DNA of 64,000 nt from Gammaproteobacteria bacterium (GTDB taxonomy: Bacteria; Pseudomonadota; Gammaproteobacteria; Pseudomonadales; PIVM01): assembly GCA_003353945.1 (NCBI GenBank), contig PIVM01000006.1, positions 1 to 64,000 of the forward strand, given 5' to 3'. Every line of letters starts with the position of its first letter. The stretch's first letter is position 1. A model generated the notes under the pieces. That model saw only the letters and a program-made list of their open reading frames with translations. It was not told the DNA's origin and did no database searches. The translations under genes and the position numbers were made by a program. Below are positions 36,880-45,928 of this stretch, piece by piece.

Positions 36880-37019
36880 TTTAGGTTCAGCTGCTTGACC
36901 CTGTTTGGTTCGCTTGGTATAAAACCGGATTACCTATGCAGGCTGTGACCACCATACCAGACTTTCTGTTTTAGGTGTGTGCTTTTTGTACATATCAATA
37001 GTTTTATAAGGGGATAAGA

Positions 37020-37292
37020 GTGAATAAATCGGAGCTAATCGAAGCTGTAGCCGCCGCCGCTGATCTGCCAAAAGCTTCTGCTGGCAGAGCACTTGATGCA
37101 ATGATTGAAACGATCGGTGTTGCGCTCAAAGAAGGCGATCAGGTTGTTTTAGTTGGATTTGGTACGTTTTCTGTGAAAGAGCGCGCGGCTAGAACAGGAC
37201 GTAACCCCCAAACTGGCCAGCCGATTGAAATACAGGCAGCCAGTGTGCCGAGTTTTAAGGCAGGAAAGGCGCTGAAAGAAGCAGTCAATTAA
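37020..37292 (+). CDS. hupB: DNA-binding protein HU, beta type
   Basis: A 90-residue nucleoid protein. The start is GTG at 37020 with GGGGAT a few bases upstream. '[19 protein letters not shown]' is the typical helical N-terminus, and the DNA-binding arm is '[19 protein letters not shown]' with the conserved RNPxTG motif. The position between lon and ppiD is the standard gammaproteobacterial arrangement. A terminator follows. Confidence 0.97.
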   Translation: MNKSELIEAVAAAADLPKASAGRALDAMIETIGVALKEGDQVVLVGFGTFSVKERAARTGRNPQTGQPIEIQAASVPSFKAGKALKEAVN

Positions 37293-37354
37293 TTTTCATG
37301 TCAACTGATTAGCTGTACATCCGACAAATTGGTACAAACTTATCATAAGACAAG

Positions 37355-37383
37355 AAGCGCATCGGATGGTGCGCTTTTTTTTT
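37355..37383 (+). terminator. Rho-independent terminator after hupB
   Basis: Stem AGCGCA / TGCGCT with loop TCGGATGG, followed by nine T residues. Confidence 0.9.
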
Positions 37384-37414
37384 CGATACAAGAGAATAAC
37401 CAGGTGAGATAACT

Positions 37415-39295
37415 ATGCTGCAGAACATTCGAGACAATATGCAGGGCACAATGGCAAAGGTTATTATTGGGATTATTATTGTGCCATTTGCAGCGTTTGG
37501 TATTGATTCCCTTTTAACCAGCGGTGGGAGTGAAGAAGCTGCGACTGTTAATGGTGAGGAAATCAGTGAGTATGAATTGCGACAGGCTATTGAGCTTCGA
37601 AAACGGCAGATGCTGTCCAGGATGGGAGAAAATGTCGATTTCTCTCAGTTGGATGATAATCTTCTTAGAAAACCAGCATTGGAAAACTTAATTCAAAAAC
37701 AGTTGATGCTGCAAAAAACAGAACAAGCCGGATTGGGCGTTTCAGACGCGCAATTGGACGATGTCATTATGCAGATAGAGGATTTTCAGGTAGAAGGGCA
37801 GTTTTCACCGACGCTTTTTCAAAATCTGATTAGAAGTAGCGGCATGACGCCGCAATATTACAAAGATCTACTGCGATCAGAATTGCTCATTAGCCAGCTT
37901 TCCAGCCCAATGACTCAGGGTGGGTTTGTTACTCAAAAACAAGTTGAGCTCACTAGTCGTTTTACAGAACAAAAACGTGATCTGCGTTATTTGACAATCC
38001 CGATTGATAAAGTGCAAGCGGATATCACTGTCACCGATGAAGAACTCCAAACTTATTATGAAGAGCATTCCAGTCAGTTCTATAGCGAAGAGAAATTGTC
38101 GGTTGAATATATTGAAATAAAACGCTCTGATTATTATGAGGGCGTGACTGAAGAGCAAATTCGAACTCAATACGAACAAGAGATATCTGAACTTGAATCA
38201 GCGGAACAGCGTCGTGCATCGCATATTCTGATTGAGGTTGAAGGTGATATTACTGAAGAGAAAGCAAGAGAAAAACTACAGGATATAAAATCACGATTGG
38301 ATCAAGGTGCCGATTTTGCAGAATTGGCAAAAAATGAATCTGATGATATTGGTTCAAAGAAGGGGGGAGGAGATCTTGGGTTTTCTGGTGGTAAGACTTT
38401 TCCTGATGAGTTTGAGGCTGCGTTGGCTTCATTGTCACTAAATCAGGTGTCGGAGATCGTGGAAACGGATGCGGGTCTGCACCTGATTAAACTGACGGAC
38501 TTGAAAGAAAATGAGCCTCCCAGCTATGAAGAAAATCGAGATCGTATCGAACTACAGATTCAAAAGACCGCATCGGAAGACAAGTATGTTGAAAAAGTTG
38601 AACAGTTGGCAGACATAAGTTTCAATTCTGAAAATTTAGCTGATCCTGCGAGTGAACTGGGGATGCAAATCAAAACTAGCGATTTCTTTCCTCGCCGTGG
38701 TGGCATTGGGCTGTTTGCCAACCAGCGACTTGTAACTATTGCGTTCAGCGATGAAGTGTTGAAGGAAGGTAATAATAGTGAATTAGTAGAGATGTCTGAT
38801 GAACATTCCGTGGTACTGAGACGCAAGGAGCATAAAACTGCAGCCTTACAGGCTTTTGCTGACGTTAAAGATAAGGTGGAAAAAGCCTTGAGGCAACATA
38901 AGGCAAGCCTCGTGCTGGAGGAAAAAGCCGATACCTTGATGGCTCAATTGCGGGAGGGGACCATTATTCAGGAACTGGCTAATAGTAATAAATTGATTTG
39001 GCAGGTTACTTCATCAGCTACGCGAAATAGTGGTGGAGTGGATCGTCAAATATTGAATCGAGCTTTTGAAATGCCAGTCCCCGGTGAAGATAAGCAGAGC
39101 CTGGACCAAGTAACACTGAGCAATGGAGACCTTGTACTGTTGTCGGTATCGAGAGTTAGAGATGGCAGTGTCGATGACTTGATTGATAATCAAGAAGATA
39201 TGATGAAGAGTTATCTCGGTCGAAGTAATGGCTATACCGCGCTGGATACTTTTCAGAAAGCGCTAGTTAAGAAAGCAGACATTGATCTGCTTTAA
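37415..39295 (+). CDS. ppiD: Peptidyl-prolyl cis-trans isomerase PpiD
   Basis: A 626-residue periplasmic chaperone anchored in the inner membrane by one N-terminal helix (about residues 13-35, 'MAKVIIGIIIVPFAAFGIDSL'-like). A SurA-N-type chaperone region is followed by a parvulin domain (about residues 267-365, 'RRASHILIEVEG' ... 'GGGDLGFSGG' ... 'FPDEFEAALASL'). PpiD assists newly translocated proteins at the SecYEG exit. Length and position after hupB match the family. Confidence 0.95.
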   Translation: MLQNIRDNMQGTMAKVIIGIIIVPFAAFGIDSLLTSGGSEEAATVNGEEISEYELRQAIELRKRQMLSRMGENVDFSQLDDNLLRKPALENLIQKQLMLQKTEQAGLGVSDAQLDDVIMQIEDFQVEGQFSPTLFQNLIRSSGMTPQYYKDLLRSELLISQLSSPMTQGGFVTQKQVELTSRFTEQKRDLRYLTIPIDKVQADITVTDEELQTYYEEHSSQFYSEEKLSVEYIEIKRSDYYEGVTEEQIRTQYEQEISELESAEQRRASHILIEVEGDITEEKAREKLQDIKSRLDQGADFAELAKNESDDIGSKKGGGDLGFSGGKTFPDEFEAALASLSLNQVSEIVETDAGLHLIKLTDLKENEPPSYEENRDRIELQIQKTASEDKYVEKVEQLADISFNSENLADPASELGMQIKTSDFFPRRGGIGLFANQRLVTIAFSDEVLKEGNNSELVEMSDEHSVVLRRKEHKTAALQAFADVKDKVEKALRQHKASLVLEEKADTLMAQLREGTIIQELANSNKLIWQVTSSATRNSGGVDRQILNRAFEMPVPGEDKQSLDQVTLSNGDLVLLSVSRVRDGSVDDLIDNQEDMMKSYLGRSNGYTALDTFQKALVKKADIDLL

Positions 39296-39365
39296 AGTGA
39301 TCATTTGTATTGTGGCTGAGCGGTTGAGTCTGCGGTTTCATTAGTTTTTTTGGAGAATTCATAAC

Positions 39366-40535
39366 GTGTTCAAAGTACTTACCTTAAATCAGATTTCAGT
39401 GAACGGTTTGGAAAGATTGCCTCGTGATGAGTACGAAGTGGCGAGTGAAATCGGTCACCCCGATGCAGTCTTACTTCGAAGTCATGTGCTTTCCGAAAAT
39501 GATATTGTGCCATCTATCAATGCAATTGCTCGAGCTGGAGCGGGTGTCAATAATGTCCCCGTCAGCCATTGCACGGAGATCGGCGTGCCGGTTTTCAATA
39601 CGCCAGGTGCTAATGCTAACGCCGTAAAGGAATTGGTGTTGGTTGCGTTGTTGCTGGGCTCAAGAGGAATTTTGCCTGGAGTTTCCTTTGTGAAATCACT
39701 GGAAGGTGAGAGCGATGGCGGTGCGATGTCAAAATTGCTGGAAAAGGAAAAGAAAAAATTTAAGGGTACAGAGATAAAAGGTAAAACCCTTGGTGTTGTC
39801 GGTCTGGGTGCAATTGGCTCAATGGTTGCTGAAATGGGATTAACATTGGGGATGGATGTTATTGGCTATGACCCCGCAATTTCAGTTGATGCAGCTTGGC
39901 GATTGCCGAGTGAAGTGAAAAAAATGGAAAATTTGCCCACCTTACTGTCTAAGGCGGATTTTATAAGCTTGCACTTGCCTATGCTGGAGGCGACTAAACA
40001 TTTGATCAATAAAGAGTCGCTGTCAAATGTAAAAAACCACGCATGCTTGTTGAATTTTGCTCGTGAGAAGATTGTTGAAATATCAGCGGTTACTGATAGT
40101 CTGGATGCTGGTCAGCTGCGAAGTTATATTACAGATTTTCCTACGCCGGAATTGGCTGGTCGAGAAGACGTTATTTTGATGCCTCACCTAGGCGCCAGCA
40201 CTGCAGAAGCAGAGGATAATTGTGCAGTGATGGCAGTGGATCAGCTAAAGGATTTTCTGGAAAACGGTAACATAAAAAATTCCGTAAATTTTCCTGCTAT
40301 TCATATGGAGAGAAGCGGAGGAAAGCGCATTGCCATCAGTAATAAGAATGTACCAAAAATTTTAGGCAGCATTCTGTCCGTACTCGCTGATGAAAATATC
40401 AATGTCATTGATATGATTAACAAGAGTCGTGACGAGATCGCCTACAGTCTGATCGATCTGGAGGGGACTTTGACAGAAACCGTAGCTGAAAAGATTCAAC
40501 AGATAGATGGAGTCATTAATGTCAGAGCGGTGTAA
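39366..40535 (+). CDS. serA: D-3-phosphoglycerate dehydrogenase
   Basis: A 389-residue 2-hydroxyacid dehydrogenase with C-terminal ACT domain. It oxidises 3-phosphoglycerate, the first step of serine synthesis. The NAD motif is 'LGVVGLGAIGSMVAEMG' (about residues 141-157), the catalytic Arg is in 'LLNFAREKIVE', the catalytic His in 'MPHLGAST', and the ACT domain covers about residues 320-389, the site of serine feedback in this class. The start is GTG 39366 with GGAG ten bases upstream. It probably has its own promoter, 70 bp after ppiD. Confidence 0.9.
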   Translation: MFKVLTLNQISVNGLERLPRDEYEVASEIGHPDAVLLRSHVLSENDIVPSINAIARAGAGVNNVPVSHCTEIGVPVFNTPGANANAVKELVLVALLLGSRGILPGVSFVKSLEGESDGGAMSKLLEKEKKKFKGTEIKGKTLGVVGLGAIGSMVAEMGLTLGMDVIGYDPAISVDAAWRLPSEVKKMENLPTLLSKADFISLHLPMLEATKHLINKESLSNVKNHACLLNFAREKIVEISAVTDSLDAGQLRSYITDFPTPELAGREDVILMPHLGASTAEAEDNCAVMAVDQLKDFLENGNIKNSVNFPAIHMERSGGKRIAISNKNVPKILGSILSVLADENINVIDMINKSRDEIAYSLIDLEGTLTETVAEKIQQIDGVINVRAV

Positions 40536-40566
40536 ATCGACCAAGCAATCTATCGTTTAATACTGG

Positions 40567-40606
40567 CTAACCTCAGTTTAGTAGCAACTGGCTGAACTGA
40601 GGTTAG
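40567..40606 (+). terminator. Long perfect hairpin after serA
   Basis: CTAACCTCAGTT (40567-40578) pairs perfectly with AACTGAGGTTAG (40595-40606) over 12 bp with a 16-base loop, 31 bp after the serA stop. The T tract is poor, so it may be a weak or factor-assisted terminator. Confidence 0.55.
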
Positions 40607-40707
40607 TGTCCCTGTTATCAATAATGTTACGACTCTCATTCAGTCGTTTCAGCATGACAATCCAATAAACGTAATAACCTGTTTTTCATCATGGTATTAG
40701 TTTGCCC

Positions 40708-40874
40708 CTAGGAGCCTGTCCGAGAATAGAGCACCTGCTGCGGAAAAACCCCTTTGGCCCATTTTGTCGATCATTTTCGTTAAATAAGAGCCACTATTCG
40801 CCTCAAATGATCGGCAAAATGGACTCAAAATAGTTTCCCTTCGCTACGGTTCCTATTCTCGGGCAGGCGCCTAG
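40708..40874. mobile_element. MITE with 22-bp inverted ends and CTAG flanks
   Basis: The left end CTAGGAGCCTGTCCGAGAAT (40708 onward) and the right end, reverse complement CTAGGCGCCTGCCCGAGAAT, differ at two positions over 22 bp. CTAG at both outer edges (40708-40711 and 40871-40874) fits a 4-bp target duplication. The interior carries a second inverted repeat around ATTTTG(T/C)CGATCATTT and no gene. Solo ends recur at 13498 and 30370. No transposase with these ends is present. Confidence 0.72.
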
Positions 40875-40907
40875 ATTACCTAATTTTTAGATTTTATATT
40901 TCAAACC

Positions 40908-40921
40908 CTGATCGATATCAA
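40908..40921 (+). promoter_or_regulatory. FNR/ANR-like operator before the molybdoenzyme operon
   Basis: CTGATCGATATCAA matches the FNR/ANR consensus TTGAT-N4-ATCAA at nine of ten fixed positions. It lies 249 bp upstream of the alpha-subunit start. A class II site here would place transcription start near 40955, inside the inverted repeat at 40951. Oxygen-responsive control is therefore likely but inferred. Confidence 0.6.
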
Positions 40922-40950
40922 AGTTCTTAACCGCACAATCTTTATCGTTG

Positions 40951-40975
40951 AACTAATCCCTAATAGGGGTTAGTT
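40951..40975. promoter_or_regulatory. Operator-like inverted repeat
   Basis: AACTAATCCC-TAATA-GGGGTTAGTT is an inverted repeat with one mismatch in ten, just downstream of the FNR-like site. It could bind a dimeric regulator or form a 5' hairpin in the leader. The regulator is unknown. Confidence 0.5.
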
Positions 40976-41169
40976 AATAGGTTTGAGTGCCGAAATATCA
41001 AGACCGATTTTCTTGTACCGTATACCAGGATCATCATTCTAAGTGCAATTTAACATGCAGAGAGCACTGTAGGATCGCTTGGGCGGGGTCTTTTCTATAT
41101 GGCCGATCGCAAATAATCGGGATGTGACTTGCCTGTCGCCAAACCTGAGTAGAATTAGAGGAATTAAGA

Positions 41170-44079
41170 ATGGCAATATCAAGACGAACCTTTATGGTTG
41201 GAGCAGGAGCGGGAGTCGTTGGACTCGGGCTGGGCTTAACCTATCTGCGTCCCAGAGAAGGTATTACGTATCCCGATATCATCAAGACATTAGCCAAGAA
41301 AATTTCCTATGGTGATTGGAGTGATGTGTATCGGGAAAAATGGACGTGGGATAAAGTCGTCAAAGGTAGCCATAACCGAGCAAACTGCTTTTCTGCTTGT
41401 TCCTGGAACTTGTATGTGAAAGAGGGCATTGTTTGGCGAGAAGAACAGAATACGATTTATGAGCAAACTCGAGAAGATGTGCCCGATTTTAATCCTCGCG
41501 GTTGTCAGAAGGGTGCTTGCTACAGTGATTTGCAGCAGGAAGAGTCGCGCATCCTGCATCCTCTAAAGAGAATCGGCGAGCGGGGAGAGGGTAAGTGGAA
41601 GCGTATCTCCTGGGATGAAGCCTACGATATCGTAGCGGACGCCGTTATTGATGCCGCTGTGGCTGATGGTATAGAAACAGTCGTTCATGATAACGGAACA
41701 ACCAATAACGATTACGGCCCGGATTCCGGTTCTGAAATGCGCTGGTGTAACGCGCTGGGTTGCACGCAACTTGACTCATGGGCGGGTGTGGGTGATATGC
41801 CTAACGGTTTGGTGCAGACCTGGGGTATGTACAATGCCGATGGCACTACAGATGATTGGTTCCTCTCTGACTATATCGTGCTCTGGGTAGCTAACCCAAC
41901 CTACACACGTATTCCGGATGTGCATTTTATCCATGAAGCGCGTTACCGTGGCGCGCAGCTGGTTATCGTCTCCCCCGACTTTTCAGCCAGCACCGTTCAT
42001 GCTGATTTATGGATTAATCCTGAGCAGGAAACGGACGCAGCCTTTGGTTTGGCAGCAGCCAATTTTATTATTGAGAATAAGCTCTATGACGACGAAGCAG
42101 TGCGTGAGCAAACGGATCTTCCTTTCCTGGTACGCGAAGATACGGGGCGCTATTTGCGAGAGGAAGATCTGAACAAAGGCGGTAAAGACGATCTGTTTTA
42201 TATATGGGATGAAGCCAGAAACCAGATCGCCGCAGCACCAGGGTGTGCAGGTGAGGGTGGTACACACCTTAAACTCAATGGACTAAAACCGGCGATTGAT
42301 GGGCGTTGGGAAATGGATTTGGTCGATGGCTCTAAAGCCTGGGTACGACCGTTGTTCCAGGTGATGCGCGATCACTTGAATGCCAATTATACGCCAGAAA
42401 AGCAGGAATCGACTACGGGCGTGAAGCCGTCAGTTGTTGAGCACTTTGCCAGAGGTTTGGCTGGCGCTAAGGCCGCCATGATCTATTCAACCTGGGGTGC
42501 CTGTAAGAATTATCACAGTGACTTGTATCAGCGTGCTATGGCATTGCTTATGGCTATTACCGGTAGTCAGGGTAAGAAGGGCGGTGGCTATCGAGTTGCA
42601 GCATGGTGGGAGCTTAAAGGAGCTGATGAGCTAGGTGGAGCTGAGTTTCAGCCTCCTCTGGAAGATGTTCTGAAAATGATACCTAAAGCCATGCGAGGCA
42701 TAGGTCAGGGCGAATTTGAAAACCCAATGAAAGCATTGACACCTAGGGAGTGGGAGTGGATTTATACGGGTTATTCGAATAATTTTCCATTCACACCGCT
42801 AATGCCCTTTTTATATTACCACGGTGGATACGACACGATTTGGGATGCGGAGGAAAATCAGGACCCCGATTTCCCCCGTGCGACTCGTGATTACATGAAA
42901 GAAGCTGTGGCAAAAGGATGGATGCCCATTCATCCGCCACCAGAGAAGAAAGTGCATGTGTACATTTTTACCGGTGCCAATCCCTTACGGCGCTGGCCTT
43001 CACCGCAAACAGCGAAGGAGCATTTCTGGAAAACAACAGATTTGATTGTTTCTACTAATTTCCGTTGGAGTACCAGTACACTGTTTGCCGACATAGTGAT
43101 GCCGGTTGCGGCCTACTATGAAAAATACAGCATAAAATACTGTGTATCCGCCTTGCCCTATATTGTTGTGTGTGAGCAGGCAACGCCGCCGCGTGGCGAT
43201 TCGAAGATGGATTACGAAGTATTTGGCATGCTCTCCAAGCGCGTTGTGGAGCGGGCGGCGGAACGTGGCGTTACTGAAGTTGAAGGGCCGTTGGGTCGCA
43301 CCTTGGATCTTCGAACTGTTTATGATGTATGGTCGATGGATGGTGAGCTTGATCCTATGGATGCTCTGGGTTATATGGATCGTATTCTTACTCGCAGTCC
43401 CAACGTCGGCAATATAAGTGCTAAGGAGGCTTTCAAGCTAGGTGCTGTCCCCGTTGTTAGCGAAAGTACCTTTAGCCTGGTCAACCAAACCTGTGGTGAT
43501 TTTGATACGGAAGACACCATGACGCCTTATCAGTGGTTTACCAGGGATAAAGTGGCCTGGCCAACCATCACCGGGCGGCAGCAGTTTTTGCTGGATCATC
43601 CCTGGTTTGTTGAAAGCGGTGAAGCATTGCCAGTGCATAAAGATTCGCCCGGCATGCTCAGCAAATACCCCCTACGTTTAACGAGTGGTCATAATCGTTG
43701 GAGCATTCACTCGCAGCAACGAGACCAAAAGATGCTATTGAGATTACAACGTGGTGAACCTGCGGTGTGGATGCATCCGAAAGATATGGAAACGAGGGGT
43801 TTGGAGGATCACGATATGATCCGCATGTATAATCATCACGGTGAGTTTGAAGCCAGAGTAAAACCAGCAGCTCGCATGCAGCCTGGGATGGTGCAACTCT
43901 ATCATGCATGGGAACCCTACCAGTTTAAAGGTTGGAAGAGCCAGCAGGAACCAGTGGCCGCTCCCTGGAAGCCCACGCATTTGGCTGGAGGATACGGACA
44001 ACTGCATTACCGTTTCTATTACAACTCGCCCGGGCATGCTCCGCGGGGAATTGGTATTGAGGTTGAGAAAGCAAGTTAA
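41170..44079 (+). CDS. Type II DMSO-reductase-family molybdoenzyme, catalytic alpha subunit
   Basis: A 969-residue molybdopterin (bis-MGD) enzyme. A Tat signal with the twin-arginine 'SRRTFMVGAG' starts at residue 4, so the folded protein is exported. The [4Fe-4S] ligands are H68, C73, C77 and C112 ('SHNRANCFSACSW' ... 'FNPRGCQKGAC'); the spacing H-x4-C differs from H-x3-C of NarG. The presumed Mo ligand is D209 in 'GDMPNG', as in NarG and ethylbenzene dehydrogenase. The family includes ethylbenzene dehydrogenase, steroid C25 dehydrogenase, p-cymene dehydrogenase, and selenate, chlorate and DMS enzymes. 'REEQN' and 'DFNPRGCQKGACYS' look closest to the hydrocarbon/steroid hydroxylase branch. 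Substrate is inferred, not shown. Confidence 0.88.
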   Translation: MAISRRTFMVGAGAGVVGLGLGLTYLRPREGITYPDIIKTLAKKISYGDWSDVYREKWTWDKVVKGSHNRANCFSACSWNLYVKEGIVWREEQNTIYEQTREDVPDFNPRGCQKGACYSDLQQEESRILHPLKRIGERGEGKWKRISWDEAYDIVADAVIDAAVADGIETVVHDNGTTNNDYGPDSGSEMRWCNALGCTQLDSWAGVGDMPNGLVQTWGMYNADGTTDDWFLSDYIVLWVANPTYTRIPDVHFIHEARYRGAQLVIVSPDFSASTVHADLWINPEQETDAAFGLAAANFIIENKLYDDEAVREQTDLPFLVREDTGRYLREEDLNKGGKDDLFYIWDEARNQIAAAPGCAGEGGTHLKLNGLKPAIDGRWEMDLVDGSKAWVRPLFQVMRDHLNANYTPEKQESTTGVKPSVVEHFARGLAGAKAAMIYSTWGACKNYHSDLYQRAMALLMAITGSQGKKGGGYRVAAWWELKGADELGGAEFQPPLEDVLKMIPKAMRGIGQGEFENPMKALTPREWEWIYTGYSNNFPFTPLMPFLYYHGGYDTIWDAEENQDPDFPRATRDYMKEAVAKGWMPIHPPPEKKVHVYIFTGANPLRRWPSPQTAKEHFWKTTDLIVSTNFRWSTSTLFADIVMPVAAYYEKYSIKYCVSALPYIVVCEQATPPRGDSKMDYEVFGMLSKRVVERAAERGVTEVEGPLGRTLDLRTVYDVWSMDGELDPMDALGYMDRILTRSPNVGNISAKEAFKLGAVPVVSESTFSLVNQTCGDFDTEDTMTPYQWFTRDKVAWPTITGRQQFLLDHPWFVESGEALPVHKDSPGMLSKYPLRLTSGHNRWSIHSQQRDQKMLLRLQRGEPAVWMHPKDMETRGLEDHDMIRMYNHHGEFEARVKPAARMQPGMVQLYHAWEPYQFKGWKSQQEPVAAPWKPTHLAGGYGQLHYRFYYNSPGHAPRGIGIEVEKAS

Positions 44080-44194
44080 ATAGTAACTTAATATTAATCC
44101 CTGAATGCAGATTTAGGGCATAGAATGCCAACATAATAGCTGATTGATACTGAATGATCGCAGAAGGCAAATGAATACCTAACAGGAGGCCGAA

Positions 44195-44857
44195 ATGCGC
44201 GCGAATTACGTCGCAAATGCTGATGATAAAAAAATTCTTGATCCCTATGCCGCGCTCTGGAATAGCGCACAGGCAGAGACCATTGCAATGGAGGGGACGC
44301 CCGCAGCAATGCAGCCAACGGCAGCCATAAGAGCGTCCTGGTCTGATAAGCCCATTGGTGCAGTGAACAAAGTCAGTGTGAAAGCGATTCACAATGGCAA
44401 ATCCATGGCGTTTCGCTTGGAGTGGGATGCCCCCAGGCAGAACGATAGTCACGGTGATAATACGGTCTTTCCTGATGGCGCGGCGATATCCTTTCCGCTC
44501 AAGCCGGGTGCCTCTGCGATGGGTATGGGGACACCGGACCTGCCGATTGGTGTCTGGAAGTGGCAGGCCGACGCTGCAGAGGAAGGCAAGCAGATCTATG
44601 CAGAGGGCATGGGTACTTCGGAAGTGGTTGATCGTGGCGCCTTGAAGGTTAAGAGCGAATGGAAAGACGGTCGCTGGACAGTCGTGATCCTGCGTGACCT
44701 GCAGGTTATTCAAGACAACGCTGCAGTGCAGTTTCTTACGGACCAGGACGCACAATTCGCGCTGGCAGTCTGGGATGGCGGCAGTAACGAACGTGGTGGC
44801 ATCAAAGCTTTTTCAGGCCAGCAGTGGCTGAATCTCACATTAGCAGCGAGGGCTTAA
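44195..44857 (+). CDS. Heme-b-binding gamma subunit of the molybdoenzyme
   Basis: A 220-residue protein of the type II DMSO-reductase gamma (EbdC/DdhC/SerC-like) family, which holds one heme b and passes electrons outward from the Fe-S chain. The unusual Met/Lys heme ligation of ethylbenzene dehydrogenase seems conserved: M109 or M111 in 'SAMGMGTPDLPIGVWKW' and K204 in 'NERGGIKAFSGQQW'. There is no signal peptide at the N-terminus, so it is probably carried out by the Tat-exported alpha subunit. AGGAGG lies before the ATG. It sits between alpha and beta, whereas known operons have alpha-beta first. Confidence 0.8.
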   Translation: MRANYVANADDKKILDPYAALWNSAQAETIAMEGTPAAMQPTAAIRASWSDKPIGAVNKVSVKAIHNGKSMAFRLEWDAPRQNDSHGDNTVFPDGAAISFPLKPGASAMGMGTPDLPIGVWKWQADAAEEGKQIYAEGMGTSEVVDRGALKVKSEWKDGRWTVVILRDLQVIQDNAAVQFLTDQDAQFALAVWDGGSNERGGIKAFSGQQWLNLTLAARA

Positions 44858-44860
44858 GCA

Positions 44861-45877
44861 ATGAGTAAGCGACAACTGGCCATGGTAATGGACCTTAATA
44901 AGTGTCTTGGCTGTCACACCTGTACAGTCGCCTGTAAACGTTTGTGGACTCGCGATGAAGCCATGGAATATATGTGGTGGAATACGGTTAATACGATGCC
45001 GGGCAAAGGCACACCTCGTGATTGGGAAGAAATGGGTGGTGGTTTCAAAGACGGCAAGCCACAACTGGGCCATCTGCCTTCGCGGGAAGAATTTGGTGAT
45101 GCCTGGAAATACAATCACGAAGAGGTGTTTAGCGGTGGTAAAGCTGGCGCCCATCTGGAAATTCAGGGAAAAAAACCGGAATGGGGCCCGAACTGGGATG
45201 AAGATCAGGGTGCTGGCGAATATCCAAACTCCTATTTTTTCTATCTGCCACGCATCTGTAATCATTGCAGCAGTCCAGCCTGTGTTGCCGCTTGTCCGCG
45301 AAAGGCTATCGAGAAACGTGAGGACGGAATTGTCGTTATCAACGAGGACCGTTGTCGAGGTTATCGCTTCTGTATGGAGGCATGCCCGTACAAGAAGATT
45401 TACTTCAATCCTGACAAGGGTGTTTCTCAGAAGTGTATATTCTGCTTCCCGCGTGTTGAGCAGGGCGTATCAAATGCCTGTGCGCGTCAGTGTCCCGGTC
45501 GAATCCGTTTTGTCGGTTATCTTGATGATGAAAATAGCGCTGTCCATAAGCTGGTCAAAAAATGGAAAGTGGCTGTACGCTTGCATCCGGAATATGGTAC
45601 CAAGCCTAATGTTTATTATGTGCCGCCCACTAGCCCAATGAAGTTTGACGCCGATGGGCATTTGGATGAAAAGAATCCGCGTATTCCAGAAGACTACCTG
45701 AAATTCTTGTTTGGTGAAGAAGGACTGGAAGCCAAGCGGATTATTGATAAGGAAATGGCAACCGTTCGAAACGGCGGCAAGTCCGAAATACTGAGCGTTT
45801 TGATCGCCTACAAATGGTCCGAAATGTTTGGTGGTTTCGATACAGATCCCGCAACGATTGAATGGACGGAGGTTTAA
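44861..45877 (+). CDS. Iron-sulfur beta subunit of the molybdoenzyme
   Basis: A 338-residue ferredoxin-type subunit of the NarH/EbdB/DdhB family with four cysteine clusters. The first is 'CLGCHTCTVACK' (C15-C25), the second 'CNHCSSPACVAACP', the third 'CRGYRFCMEACPYKK', and the fourth 'QKCIFC' plus 'NACARQCPGRIR'. In the third motif Tyr stands where a cluster ligand would be; NarH has Trp there and binds [3Fe-4S], so one 3Fe and three 4Fe clusters are expected. There is no signal peptide, consistent with co-export with alpha. Its start is three bases after the gamma stop. Confidence 0.9.
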   Translation: MSKRQLAMVMDLNKCLGCHTCTVACKRLWTRDEAMEYMWWNTVNTMPGKGTPRDWEEMGGGFKDGKPQLGHLPSREEFGDAWKYNHEEVFSGGKAGAHLEIQGKKPEWGPNWDEDQGAGEYPNSYFFYLPRICNHCSSPACVAACPRKAIEKREDGIVVINEDRCRGYRFCMEACPYKKIYFNPDKGVSQKCIFCFPRVEQGVSNACARQCPGRIRFVGYLDDENSAVHKLVKKWKVAVRLHPEYGTKPNVYYVPPTSPMKFDADGHLDEKNPRIPEDYLKFLFGEEGLEAKRIIDKEMATVRNGGKSEILSVLIAYKWSEMFGGFDTDPATIEWTEV

Positions 45878-45928
45878 TAAAGGAGGTTTCGTAAATTTAA
45901 TCTTTACAGTATTACAGTATGTTTATCT

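Noticed and set aside
41170..44079. Membrane-bound nitrate reductase NarG
   Set aside because: The length (969 versus about 1,250), Tat signal, heme-b gamma partner and absence of narI/narJ-type neighbours fit the periplasmic type II hydroxylase/oxyanion branch instead.
43925..44755. Long minus-strand open frame of 276 codons opposite the molybdoenzyme alpha/gamma junction
   Set aside because: It lies antisense to two well-supported genes, has no family resemblance or start signal, and its composition is that of a reverse-strand shadow.
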